DNA from: Rhizopus arrhizus
Lineage: Eukaryota; Mucoromycota; Mucoromycetes; Mucorales; Rhizopodaceae
Length of the DNA stretch: 64,000 bases
Assembly: GCA_024220505.1 (NCBI GenBank)
Contig: JAKZZE010000004.1
Coordinates: 868,001-932,000, forward strand
Direction of reading: 5' to 3'
The notes under the pieces were generated by a model. The model made no database searches, was not told the DNA's origin, and saw nothing but the letters and a program-made list of their open reading frames with translations. Positions 7,437 through 18,441 of this stretch are shown piece after piece. Within the stretch, counting starts at the first letter, position 1; every line of letters begins with the position of its first letter. A program made the position numbers and the translations under genes.

Positions 7437-8177
7437 ATGAATTCAGATAACAAAACTGTTTACGTTGATTTAACTGATGAAAAGGAAGACGTCCTGCCTG
7501 TACAAATGGACATAACCATTCAAATGCATTTTCGGGATATGTACCAATCCTTTGGAAAGGAACTCACCATAGAGGCCCTCAATACATACTTCTCTGCTCA
7601 AGAAAAAGAACAGGATAACCCTTACAAAATACGGTATGCTACCGAAGAAAGCGATACTAATCGACAAGGATATATTGATTGGATAATCCAAAGATTTCAA
7701 AAAATGGACGAAGAAATAGACTTCAAACCTTCTCCCAAATCGATAAAAACCCAAAACATGGCTGATTTCTGGGATGATTTATTAGAGCAATGTCGCAATC
7801 AGTACGAATTCAATCAAGGATTTGCTAATCATTATCAGGATCAGTTTATGAAAAACTTCAAGAAGTATGAAGAGTTGTTACGGGAAGAAAGTGAGATAAA
7901 CAAGCAAAAGAGAACAATAATCAGAATATTTGCCCACAATGTTGCTGAATGGGCACATCTCAAGTTTACTCGACCTACCAATGAAAAGAAAAGTCAACAT
8001 ATGTATGTTACCACGAAGAACAATCAGCTCAGATCAATCCTACCAAACCACTTCATCAGCCGCTCAATTATGAGAAAACTCAGGGAACAAGACTCTTGGT
8101 GTAAGAACGAAAGAATGTTCGAGGACGAACATCATGTCGGCGGGGGCTTCTGTAAAGATGCAGACTTTAATTTTTGA
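7437..8177 (+). CDS. Env-position accessory ORF of the central element (unknown function)
   Basis: The ATG at 7437 (M-N-S-D) gives 246 residues. There is no signal peptide, membrane segment or known motif. The protein is charged and probably mostly helical. Its C-terminal block (about residues 165-225: E-W-A-H-L, R-P-T-N, L-R-S-I-L-P and Q-D-S-W) matches copy A (94-741) and the broken copy in the second element. It lies between integrase and the polypurine tract, where env or other accessory genes sit in other gypsy elements. The last codons cover the GTTCGAGGACGAAC motif and polypurine tract and run into the 3' LTR. Retention in three elements argues that it is used. Confidence 0.75.
   Translation: MNSDNKTVYVDLTDEKEDVLPVQMDITIQMHFRDMYQSFGKELTIEALNTYFSAQEKEQDNPYKIRYATEESDTNRQGYIDWIIQRFQKMDEEIDFKPSPKSIKTQNMADFWDDLLEQCRNQYEFNQGFANHYQDQFMKNFKKYEELLREESEINKQKRTIIRIFAHNVAEWAHLKFTRPTNEKKSQHMYVTTKNNQLRSILPNHFISRSIMRKLREQDSWCKNERMFEDEHHVGGGFCKDADFNF
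8117..8150 (+). other. GTTCGAGGACGAAC motif and polypurine tract of the central element
   Basis: The imperfect palindrome GTTCG-AGGA-CGAAC (8117-8130) is followed by a G-rich tract (GGCGGGGGC, ending about 8148) just before the LTR's TGTAAAG. The same motif lies at 11498-11511 ahead of the second element's 3' LTR. Similar TTCGAGGACGAA sequences are known upstream of the polypurine tract in plant gypsy elements. Confidence 0.65.
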
Positions 8178-8609
8178 CCCGAAGGTACATAAAAATTAAT
8201 GCAAGGTTGAAAATTGAAAGGTGCATTAAAATCAAGGCATGCTTTAAATTTAAAGCATATTAAAAATTCATAAAAACTATAAAAACAGTTATTTTATTTA
8301 CTTCTGGCAGACTTTACTACTTTTTATTCTGAAATAAATATCATTAAAAGCAAATCTCTTTTATTATTATTATTTTACTAAATATCAAGAATAAGTCAAG
8401 TCCCTTGAAGCCAAATATCTTCATTGTAACTCTATTAAATCACACATCAAGCTATTATTATCTTTACATCAAGACTGATCTACTTTAAAAACAAGATCTG
8501 GTGGTCACTCCTATCAAGAAAATACCCAAATATAACTTTACTTTATATTCAAAATCACTCTAAACTCTCAATAAATACACAAGGCCTAAATAGAAAACAA
8601 GCTATTACA
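8151..8609 (+). repeat. 3' LTR of the central element
   Basis: It starts TGTAAAGATG after the polypurine tract and ends GCTATTACA, 459 bp. The last 314 bp match the 5' LTR at 1193-1506. It carries the AGATCTGGTGGTCACT motif (8494-8509). Confidence 0.75.
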
Positions 8610-8613
8610 GAAG

Positions 8614-9001
8614 CATAACCATAGGCTTTCTTTTTACAGTGTTGTAACAAAGAAGCTAAAAAATGAAAAAAGTCAAGAAAATGAGAAAGGTCAAAAAAAT
8701 GAAAAAAGTCAAAAGAAAAAAAAAAAAAAATTACAGCATATAAATATCCCAACCATTTAGTCAAAGAAAAAGGACAGTACAGTTCTACTCATATATTTTA
8801 TTATATATTTTATTCAATAAACAGGCAACCTTCTCATAAAAAGTTCCTAATCCCTTTATTTTTATCTTTACATTTTATTTACTTATATTTGATCTTACAT
8901 AAAAGATCTGGTGGTCACTACAGCACCTTACTTTAAAATTTCAAGAAAAACTTCTATATAAAACACTCAACAAACCCACAAGGTTATAAAAATAACAACA
9001 G
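8614..9001 (+). repeat. Degenerate LTR similar to LTR A, abutting the 3' LTR
   Basis: It aligns with 724-1192: an AACCATAG start, GAAAAAAGTC repeats, a poly(A) run, CATATAAATATCCC and AGATCTGGTGGTCACT at 8904-8919. The first few bases are missing. No PBS follows, so it is a solo or truncated LTR. Confidence 0.55.
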
Positions 9002-9370
9002 TAAATTAAAGATATTGTAACGAGAATGATGAAGACATCTATAAAATTTTGGACGGTACAACTGAAATTGAAATACGTCCGTTGATGGAGACGAGGATGA
9101 AAATGTGGTAACAACCCACCCAACTTGGTTTTCTTGGCTGAGAAATCAATTTCACAATTAGTTATTTTTAATTTTTTTTTTATGTTATATTCACTCTGTT
9201 ACTTAACCCTCTCATTCTATTCTTACGCAACAAATTGAGTTTTACTACGACTTTTGAAGGTATGAAGGAAATAAGGGGTTTCAAGGTATTTTTTTATTTT
9301 TATTATTATTATTTATCTATAAAAGGAAAATAAAGCGCGGCTCTTGGAGCTTGTTACTACGGACGTATTT
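9002..9370. other. Unassigned AT-rich stretch between LTRs
   Basis: I see no intact ORF, PBS or repeat that I can assign. It may include the diverged U3 of the next LTR. Confidence 0.3.
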
Positions 9371-9840
9371 ATCAAACCATCACCAAAAACAATATATAAT
9401 CAGAAAAACCAAAAAATATAAATAGCCCAATGTATTTTCTTATTCTTTTTTTTTTTAACTTCACTTACTTACTTTAACTACTTACTTTACTTTATTTACT
9501 TTGCTTTTTGATTATTTTAATAAATATCGTCCAAAGTAAATCTCTTTTATTTTTCTTTTATTTTACTTAACATCAAGAACAAGAAGTCCCTTGAAGTATA
9601 TACACTTCATTGTAAATCCTTTTTATTTTATTTTACCTTTATTTTACCTTTTTATTTTTACTTTACTCAAAACAGTTTGATCTACTTATAAGATCTGGTG
9701 GTCACTTTACTCAAGCAATTCATATTCAAATCATTTCTCTTTTTGGAATCAAATCCTACTAAACCTTTGATCTTATATCAAGAATCTCTTAAATCAAACC
9801 TATTTAACACTATAAGAACCTTACAAACTCCAATCTCACA
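9371..9840 (+). repeat. 5' LTR of a short non-autonomous gypsy-type element
   Basis: From ~9385 it aligns with the LTR at 11532-12115, with long identical stretches to CAATCTCACA at 9840. The upstream U3 part differs between the two, so the left boundary is uncertain. The AGATCTGGTGGTCACT motif is at 9691-9706. Confidence 0.6.
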
Positions 9841-9842
9841 TT

Positions 9843-9859
9843 TGGTGGTCACTACGAGG
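9843..9859 (+). other. Primer-binding site of the second element
   Basis: It is identical to 1509-1525 (TGGTGGTCACTACGAGG) and lies two bases after the LTR end. This ties the short element to the same primer and family. Confidence 0.7.
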
Positions 9860-9903
9860 TCACTTGGAGAGCCACTACAATTGAGTTACCTGCAAACGTC
9901 ACA

Positions 9904-10524
9904 ATGCCTACTTGGGAACAAATCTCCAGAATTGGACTTCACCCGTTCGGAATCCGTGCCTTGCATCTCCAGGTTCAAGAAGCGATTGAGAACGGTCGAC
10001 TTGCAAAGGGACTTGTGCTTAGAATAGCTGTAGTGGTGACAGGGACGAGTGACAATGTTTTTGTCACTGCATACTCAAGAGATCCCTTAATTGTAAATCT
10101 TTGTCAGAGAGCATGTGAAAAGGGTAGTACATGGCATTTTCTTGGTATATGTTTTTGTTTTTGTGTATTTGGGATGATACTGATTTTTTTTATTGTTTTT
10201 GTAGGCAGTGTTACGTTGACGTCTAGAATGGATGCTAATAACAGGCCAAATACATCTTTTTTTATGATTATTAGAAAGATTTTCGAAAGTGAATCTATAG
10301 AAAAGATTTTGGATGATGGGGCGTCTGTGATGAAACAGAAGAGAACGGTGGTTATTGACACACTTAAGTTGGAGGACGAAAAATTTTTTGTTGGTGCTCT
10401 ATATAAGGCAATGTATAGTGGTGAGGTTATAGTTGACTATGGGACGTCTGGATATGATGGTGCACAGGCATACAATGAATTTTTTGTGGGTTGGACGGAC
10501 GGGGAATTTTTAAAATGTAAATAG
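9904..10524 (+). CDS. Unknown ORF inside the non-autonomous element
   Basis: The ORF has 206 codons and begins 44 bp after the PBS. I do not recognise the product. A likely intron (GTATAT at 10145 to TTTTTGTAG at 10204) falls on a hydrophobic stretch that looks like translated intron; splicing would give a soluble ~186-residue protein. It has no gag, RT or integrase motifs. It could be captured host sequence or a family-specific protein. Confidence 0.4.
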   Translation: MPTWEQISRIGLHPFGIRALHLQVQEAIENGRLAKGLVLRIAVVVTGTSDNVFVTAYSRDPLIVNLCQRACEKGSTWHFLGICFCFCVFGMILIFFIVFVGSVTLTSRMDANNRPNTSFFMIIRKIFESESIEKILDDGASVMKQKRTVVIDTLKLEDEKFFVGALYKAMYSGEVIVDYGTSGYDGAQAYNEFFVGWTDGEFLKCK

Positions 10525-10576
10525 AAATTGTGTGTGTATTTTTTGTTTATTTATTTATATCTTAGTATCTGAAATA

Positions 10577-11515
10577 ATGGGTAATATGGATGGTGTGTAT
10601 TTCGTACGTGGTCCTGCTGTTTTGCGGGAACGATTGTCGTTGGAGAAGCAGCGAGCAATACGGGATAGAGGGACTGTTTCTCAGATCGAGGATCCGTCGT
10701 TGGGGGGTTTTGGTTTGCAGAACATGGATGATCCATTAGGTAGTGGGGGACCTGGGAGAAGGATGCTGCTTGTGCTGGTTCTGCTCTGATCTCTATAGCT
10801 GTTGCTGTTCTTCGTGATATGGAGAAAACTCGATGGTGGGATGTTCTCTTTACTCGATTTGAAGCTCAGATCTCTGACATCAGAAATCAAGCTGCTGCAC
10901 TTGCTGAAGTTGGAACTGCTGCTCATATAAATGCCAAATTGTATGATTGGAATTCAAAGTTTGAAGGTGCAGATCTTAAGTCTGTGTCTGTAGTTGCTCC
11001 TTACATGCTTGGTTTCCTAGACACTCTTGATAGAAGTGAACCGATCACTAATCAGATGACTCTTGGAAAAAGAGGATCCGGTGGTTCTGCAATTCGAGCA
11101 ACATTTTTTGCTACAATTCTCTCTGAACAAAGAAACGATCCTGCATAGCAGAGAGTTGAAGATTATCTACGAGGTGGTGTAATAGAATAATCCTTGATTA
11201 TCTTTCCACTGTGAAGGTTTCCTATGATAAGTAGCTTGCAAAATTGGAATATGAAATAGATAGTTCTGATATGTTACCACCCCGAAACGGGATTAGGCTC
11301 ATGTCAGCTATGTGTATTTGATGGAGCCATAAAAGATTCTCTGAACCCGAATCAAATAGAAGCAGTGTAGAAGCTTATATTGCAGCCAAACATGCTCACC
11401 TGAAGGCTTTGATTCCTAGACACAGGATTTATCCGACCCTAATGCGTCATGTAAAAGGTGATGATGTCTGGGGAAAACTTGATTAAAGATCAAAGACGTT
11501 CGAGGACGAACTTTC
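10577..11515 (+). pseudogene. Broken accessory ORF of the non-autonomous element
   Basis: Several frames and stops cover this stretch (an ORF from ~10577, a frameshift near 10760, an ORF 10819-11148, stops near 11148 and 11325). The distal part (about 11320-11490) keeps the C-terminal block of the accessory ORF seen at 94-741 and 7437-8177: an R-F-S-E-P-like motif, A-Y-I-A-A-K, L-K-A-L-I-P and D-D-V-W. The upstream half has no recognisable match to the other copies. No single frame spans the region, so I call it decayed. Confidence 0.6.
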
Positions 11516-11531
11516 TCTCCCCAGGGGCATC
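11498..11531 (+). other. GTTCGAGGACGAAC motif and polypurine tract of the second element
   Basis: The palindromic motif at 11498-11511 is followed by CCAGGGGCATC and then the LTR's TGTATGG. The spacing to the LTR is like that at 8117-8150. Confidence 0.65.
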
Positions 11532-12115
11532 TGTATGGCACACAATATGAAAATATTAAAAAAATTGTACCACAAGAATTGAATGAATACAGACAACTAT
11601 ATGAATACAGTAAGCTGTATGAATACAGATAGTTGTTTGAATTCAGATGGCTATGTAGATTCATACAAAAATTTTCCACACTAAAAACCAAAAACAACAG
11701 ATAATCAGAAAACTCAAAAAACATATAAATACCTCGACATATTAACAGCAATCAAAACTTTACTTTACTTGACTTTACTTGAATACTCTTATCTTTTTAC
11801 CTTTATTTACCTTTATTTACAAATAAATATCCTTTGAAGTAAATCTTTTTTATTTTCAGAAGAACAAGAAGTCCCTTGAAGAATATACACTTCATTGTAA
11901 ATCCTTTTTATTTTCTTTTACCTTTTTATTTTTACTTTACTCAAAACAGTTTGATCTACTTATAAGATCTGGTGGTCACTTTACTCAAGCAATTCATATT
12001 CAAATCATTTCTCTTTTTGGAATCAAATCCTACCTAAACCTTTGGTCTTATATCAAGAATCTCTTAAATCAAACCTATTTAACACTATAAAAACCTTACA
12101 AACTCCAATCTCACA
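11532..12115 (+). repeat. 3' LTR of the non-autonomous element
   Basis: It starts TGTATGGCAC and ends AATCTCACA. Its 3' ~430 bp match 9385-9840. The U3 contains several GAATACAG-type short repeats (11583-11645). The AGATCTGGTGGTCACT motif is at 11965-11980. Confidence 0.7.
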
Positions 12116-12507
12116 CCACTGAGGTGGAGGGACCTCAGTCCCTGAAGATAAACAAAAAAAGTTGAAAAATAGAAGAATACAAAAAATCAGAATCATATAA
12201 ATATCCCTTTATCCTTTTACTTTTCGATTTTACCTCACTTTGATATATTTTACTTTTAACTTCAATTTTATTTCTATTTACAATAAAAAGAATATTTTCA
12301 AGAATCTACATACAAAATCTTTCTGATCCCTTACAAATGCAACAAGTCAAGTCCTTTGAAGTTAAATTATCTTTCTCGTATCAAGCAAACTCTTTACTAT
12401 TTTTACTGTTTGTTCTACAATACAAGATCCGGTGATCGCTTACTACAAGCAAGCTAAATTTATCAACTTTAACACAACTTTTAAACTCTTAAGGCCCTAT
12501 AACAAAA
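12116..12507 (+). repeat. Further degenerate solo LTR of the same family
   Basis: It begins near a short inverted repeat (CTGAGGT...ACCTCAG, 12120-12139). It then shows the family layout: ATATAAATATCCC, AAGTCAAGTCCTTTGAAG, and a diverged tRNA-like motif AGATCCGGTGATCGCT at 12425-12440. It ends near 12507. Confidence 0.5.
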
Positions 12508-13408
12508 AAAGAAAAAACTATAATGTTACGATAACTTTTTTTTTGCTCCGCAAGCCCTGACGTTTTACAACATTTAATAAACTAAATCATTTCTATCATT
12601 GTTTAATACTTTGGAGAATCTGATAACAAAAGTAAGAATGGTAGCAGCACTGGTAAAATATGAATTCAAGTAAATAATTTAATTTAGTTCAAAATATAAA
12701 GGCATCACAAGTTTTTTTTTTTTTTTTCATCTTTTTATTCATTTTCTTCGAGTTATTTTAATCTAATTCACAAGCTTTAAAGTCATTGTATCAAGCGAAC
12801 AAAGCTAATTTTATCCTATTCAAATATTTTACACTTGAAAAGTAAACCTGATAAATTATACGTTATTCTATTATTTAGGTCAATAAACTTTACAAAAGTA
12901 ACGTGTGTTCTTTTTGAAAAAGGCTAAGATTTGGTTACTAATTTTAATTAAATTTAATTAGGATTTTTCTCTAATTTCGTGTTTCCCTTTATCAACTTTA
13001 AGTTTCTGGTATCAGATTTTTAATGTGTGTCAAACTGTGTTATACTGATTCAGTCTTTATATTACAATTGTTTAACTGGTTTGTTTAACATATAATATCG
13101 AAAATTGATATAATGGTAAAAACTCAAAAAGATTGCTCTACTCTTACATATATAAGCATAGAAACACAGAGTATTATAATAATCATGTTGTTGTATATAA
13201 AGCATAAATTAATGGGGGGTTTATTATTGTCTTGGTATTTAGTGAAAAGGCGGTATATTAAAAGGAAAGGGAATCTTATTATTATAGGATACTTTAAGTG
13301 TAGTTAATCTTGTTTCTATATAGTCTTTTTTTTTTTTTTTTTGGTGTCATTACTCTAGCATATAAAATGTGTATGTGTGTGTGAGACCTGCCCAAACATA
13401 AATTGAAA
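12508..13408. other. Intergenic AT-rich DNA
   Basis: The stretch contains T runs and short spurious ORFs only. I see no gene or repeat that I can name. Confidence 0.5.
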
Positions 13409-15851
13409 TCAATCTGTAATTGAGGAATTAGGTGATCCAGGACGACAATAATCATCTTGAGGGGACATCATTAATCGTGTCACTGGTCTAGGAGGTATGA
13501 TATCTTCATCGTCATCATCATCATCATCATCATCATAGTTACGTAGAGGGAATCGAGGAACCAAGTCCGAGGAATGAATAATATCTTCGCTGCTACTTCC
13601 TGCATACTCATCATAAGTCATGACTTCATCACTGCCATTATATACAAAGTAGGGAGGAGTTGCTCCACTTTCTAAAAGCGACCTATCTCTCAAGGTGATA
13701 GGTGGTGGTGGTTCAGATAGACTATACAACTCAGACACAGGAGAATCCAACCATCTTTCTTCACGATTTGTATACGAGTAACCTTCAAAGGCACGGTCCA
13801 TGCTTTGACTAAGCATGTAGTCACTCGAAACAGGGGATAAACGAGGGGTGAGCTGCAGAAACTCACTGTCAAAGTGACTAAAATCAGTTTCTGAATAAAG
13901 GTTGGGTACATAAGGAGGTTTGATGCGTTTAGCATAAATAAGGTCCCAGTCGATATATGAAAAGTAAGGATCGGAACGGACTCGCAAAGCGCCATCAATA
14001 CCAGAGCCCAAACGACGTGCGGGATTACGTTTGAGTAGACGAGCGATAAAGGTAGCGGTTTCGATATCAAAGTGGGCAGGGAACTGAAGTGGATCTTGTC
14101 GAATCTTGCGATACATTTCGTCACGATTTTCATCCCAAAATGGGGTCACACCGTTCAACATTTCATACAAAATCATGCCCAAACTCCAATAATCGACCTC
14201 GTAGGAATAAGGTTGTTGATTGAGAATCTCGGGTGCCAAATATTCTGCTGTTCCACAAAATGTTTCCGTCCGTTGTTCTTCAAGACTGAGGCCATCATAG
14301 AATTGCTTGGAAAGTCCAAAGTCGGTCAAAACGAGATGGCCATCAGCAGTGAGCAATATGTTTTCTGGTTTGAGATCTCTAAAATTACGGTAAGACAGAC
14401 ATCGTCAACAGTGAAATCTTGCTTTTTTTTTTTTTTTTTCCTTTTTACCTATAAAGAATACCTAATCGATGAAGCTCCTGAATACCTAGAATGATTTCTG
14501 CAGCATAAAATCGACATCTTTCAGGGGGCAGGGTATAGTTGATACGAAGTTGTGTTGCTAAATCACCACCAACATGATAATCTAATACAAGAAAGAGTTG
14601 ATTTGCATCTTGAAATGAATAATGCAATCTTATTAAAAAAGGATGTTGTATAGATGCAATGTCGGATAAGATTTGTTGTTCCGCCTTAATATGAACTATC
14701 TGACTTTGTTCAATTACTGTTCTTTTGCTGATCGCTTTTAATGCTAATAAACGGGATGTCCTACGGTGCCTGACCAAGAGTACCTTAAATAAACAATGTG
14801 AGTATCTTTATCTATCTCTCCTCTTTTTGTTATTTTTACTTTTCCCATGCATCCTCTTCCAATGACTTTGATAAGTTGAAAATCTTGAACAGTGACTGGT
14901 CTATGTGAAGAAATAGAAGAAGCAATACTTTCTTCTCTTGGTGGTTGCAAATCGGAAGGTGAGATGATAGAAGGATGTTTAATAGAAGGAGTTTTAATAG
15001 AGGAAATATATCTTGGTCTATCATTTTGCGCAATTTGTTGAGGGGTAGTTACAAACTCTTCATCCTCATCTTCCTCATCATCTTCCTCATCCTCCTCACT
15101 TTCTTGTTCTCCGTCTTCCTCTTCTTCTTCTTGCTGTTCATCCACGTCATCATTACGCAATTCACCTTCATCAAGACATCGATGCTGTTCCACATAAGAT
15201 TGCACTTCTTGTTTAGGTATGATGTGATCCTCTTCTCTTTGAGGTTGAAGAAATTCTTTCAAGAGAGAACATGATTTGATATTTGAATCGTTCAAGCACC
15301 GATAAAGATACAATTCAAGGTCATCCGAATTGCTCTTTTTACTCGTTGATAAAGTCTGCAAAATTTTTCTTAAACCATGATTATTACTATTGCTGGTACT
15401 GCTGTTACTGCTACTATTACTTGTGCTGCTAATGCTTCGATTTCTTTGATACACAAAATGATCCTCTTTATGTAACCTTGGTAACTGAATTTTGCATTTG
15501 CGTGAATATCGTTTAATCTATTTAATAAAAGGGGAAGTGATGAATGATAAAGTACATTAAATGAAATCATTTTACTTACTCTATTATGAAATTCTTGGAA
15601 ATCTTCATAATAACGAACAAGTACTAAATGCCTCGATGGTTCTTCAATAAATAATGTAAAAACCTATGATTTCCATAGGCTGTGAGTTATTTATATATAA
15701 AATAAAAGAAGAATTTTATTACCGAAACTAGACGATCTTTAAGATCTTTATTATCAGAATGGTACAACATTGTTGTTTCAATAATTCCAATATGAGGTCC
15801 TTTGACATGTCGACGGAATGCAGAAATGTTGTTTTTCTTTTTATACAACAT
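13409..15851 (-). CDS. PX-domain AGC-type serine/threonine kinase
   Basis: I model five exons: 15851-15723, 15663-15580, 15517-14840, 14783-14449 and 14378-13409, giving 731 residues. Residues ~8-95 form a PX (phosphoinositide-binding) domain with V-R-Y-Y-E-D-F. A Ser/Asn-rich and then Glu/Asp-rich linker (acidic run about 200-227) leads to a kinase domain from ~283: G-R-G-C-M-G-K-V loop, A-L-K, Y-R-D-L-K-P-E-N, D-F-G, and G-T-A-E-Y-L-A-P-E. AGC C-tail features follow: a T-P-x-x-S-P turn motif (~586) and a hydrophobic motif F-E-G-Y-S-Y (~606-611). PX plus AGC recalls SGK3/CISK, suggesting endosomal lipid-directed signalling. A ~120-residue tail with a poly-Asp run is extra. The start codon is the only in-frame ATG before the PX core. 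Confidence 0.85.
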
Positions 15852-16180
15852 AAAAATATATAAAAGGAAAAAAAAAAAAAAAAAAAGTAAAGAAATGAAA
15901 ACTCGTGGTAAAAAAAAAAAGAGAGAGAATTTTTGTCAGACCGGAGTTGAAGGAAAACGTGTCAGAAAAAGTCGATCCTCTTTTCTGAAGCACAAGAAGC
16001 ATTTTGCCACTCTTGAGGGCACACAAAAAAAAGGGGGTGAAAAGAGATTGCAGTTTGTTTGTTACAAAGGAATGATAAATAGTAAATATTACGACAATAG
16101 TCTTTATAATCTCGATATTTATTCAATTCAATACAAATTGAATGTAATCTTTTATTTTTATCATCCATCCTTTAAAATTT

Positions 16181-16229
<49 letters not shown>

Positions 16230-16714
16230 ACGTAGTATGATAATAGCAGTGACAGTCAAAGCTTTTGTTGACAAAATTAAAATCATAAAAAATAGTCGCA
16301 CATGGATTGAAAAGACTAAAGAAATACTCGCATTAATATTTATTTAGCGTGAGATTTTTTTTCTTTCTTTCTTTACTTTCAAAAATTAATTCTATGATTT
16401 GATATTTTATAGAGCGATTGATTGAATAATCAAGTTGGACACTTGTATTTTTAGTGACTTAATAAACCTGATTATTTCATTTTGATCTCTTTAGCTTAAC
16501 TATGTTCCTTTATTTGATCTTCATTTGCAAGTAAACATTTGTCAGGTTTATTTAGTACAACAAATAAGACATGTTTATATTAAATAGTTCATAGAAGGGA
16601 CTATTAAAATGATATCATCTTATAAATGATTGGCTAGGTTTAACAATTGATTCATGCAGATAATTTTGATATAAAAAGAGAGAAAAATAAAATAATTGTT
16701 TTCTTTACAAAATA
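15852..16714. other. Intergenic, divergent promoter region with a long poly(T) run
   Basis: It separates the kinase (minus) from the subtilisin (plus). It contains a ~43-nt T run near 16183-16225. The Lys/Phe-rich ORFs here are homopolymer artefacts. Confidence 0.5.
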
Positions 16715-18108
16715 ATGAGATTGACTCTTATTGCCTATACTTTATTAACTGCTTCTGTTATAAGTGCAAGATCTCTTTTGAATTACGAAGAAAACATTGC
16801 GCCTCTTTATATTCCACCTGAAGTTGAATTGGTTCAAGATTCTTTTATTGTTATTCTTAAAGATCATTTAACTAATCAAGATATCGAACAACATGCTCAG
16901 TGGATCAATACACTTACTAGACAGCAAACTATGTTTGATTGGCTAAGTCCTCAGATTGCTTCTCATGGGATTGAACATGTTTATGACACACCTCATGTCA
17001 AAGGATACTCGGGCCATTTTGATGAAACGATTTTGAATGCAATTCGTCAATCAAAAGATGTAAGTTTAACAATTATCTATTATCTTTACTAATTCAAAAC
17101 TAGGTTGAATATGTCGAAAAAGATTCCTTGGTTTATGCTAGTGAGTTGCAGCGGGATGCCCCTTGGGGTCTCGCTCGTGTTTCACACAAGAAGCATCTCA
17201 CTCCAAAAACCTCTGACAGATATATTCATGATCCTCAGGGTGGGCAAGGCGTCAGAGTATATGTGATCGACACTGGTATCAACATAGACCATGCTGATTT
17301 TGATGGCCGTGCGATCTGGGGCCATACTGTTCCTAAAAATGACTTTGACGAGGACGGTAACGGTCATGGATCTCACTGTGCAGGCACGATTGCCGGCAAA
17401 ACATATGGTATTGCCAAAAGGGCTGAGCCAGTCGCTGTCAAGGTTTTGAGGTCCAGTGGTTCGGGTACAATGAGTGATGTGATCAAGGGCGTAGATTGGG
17501 CAACGGCTGAACATATCAAGGCAAAGGCATTAGCACAAAAGAATGGAAAGAAATACAAGGGTGCTGTGGCCAACATGAGCTTGGGTGGTGGTCGATCTCC
17601 TTCCTTGGATCGTTTTGTGAATGGTGCGGTTAGAGCAGGTATTGTGTTTAGCGTTGCTGCTGGTAATGATAATGAGGATGCTTGTGATTATTCCCCTGCA
17701 GCAGCTGAATTGGCTATCACGGTTGGAGCAAGTACTAAGGAAGATAGAAGGGCTTATTTTTCAAACTATGGCAAATGTGTAGATGTATTTGCTCCTGGTC
17801 TTAATATCTTGTCTACCTGGCGAGGAAGTCGATATGCAACCAACATCATCTCTGGTACTTCCATGGCAGCTCCTCATGTTGCTGGTCTCGCTGCTTATCT
17901 ATTGAGTTTAACAGAAGGACCTGCTACTGCCAAGGAAATCAAAGATATGATCTTGAAGACAGCTACAAAAGATGTACTTCGTGGTATCCCTTATGATACA
18001 CCCAATTTATTGATTAATAATGGTGCTAAAGAAGAACAAGATGATCTTAAAAAGAAAGTTCTCCATGACATTGATAGTGTATTGAAGGATTTTTTTGGTG
18101 ATATTTAA
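16715..18108 (+). CDS. Secreted subtilisin-like serine protease (S8, proteinase K type)
   Basis: Exons 16715-17059 and 17104-18108 are split by a 44-bp intron, giving 449 residues. A signal peptide (M-R-L-T-L-I-A-Y to about residue 18) is followed by an inhibitor-I9-type propeptide (S-F-I-V-I-L-K, H-V-Y-D-T, G-Y-S-G-H-F; about 35-115) and the catalytic domain. The triad is D in V-I-D-T-G-I, H in G-H-G-S-H-C-A-G-T and S in G-T-S-M-A-A-P-H-V-A-G; the oxyanion Asn is in A-A-G-N-D-N. Everything needed for activity is present. The expected role is an extracellular or vacuolar endopeptidase matured by propeptide removal. Confidence 0.95.
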
Positions 18109-18384
18109 ATCTTGTAATTGCCATCTTGTGTATATTTCTATTGTTTTAATTTATTATATCTTTCAAATTAAAATAGTAAACAAAAAGGAAAAGATTAACA
18201 ATCACTCTTTCACCATAAAAAATTGGTTTAAAAACAGCGTATTTTGTTTTAAGTCAGATTTATTCACTTTGACCAATGTCATTTTCATGGCATCTACTCA
18301 TAGTTTTATTTTATGATCCTTTTAAGTTACACTCATCTCGCTCCCAATCTAAACGTTTTTTGAAAGCTTTGATTTTAGTCATGG

Positions 18385-18441
<57 letters not shown>

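Noticed and set aside
7437..8177. Retroviral-type envelope gene
   Set aside because: The position fits, but there is no signal peptide, cleavage site or membrane segment.
13113..13307. 64-codon ORF
   Set aside because: AT-rich, no context or homology; probably chance.
15802..16230. Plus-strand Lys/Phe-rich ORF opposite the kinase 5' end
   Set aside because: It is formed by A and T runs and overlaps the kinase's first exon in antisense.
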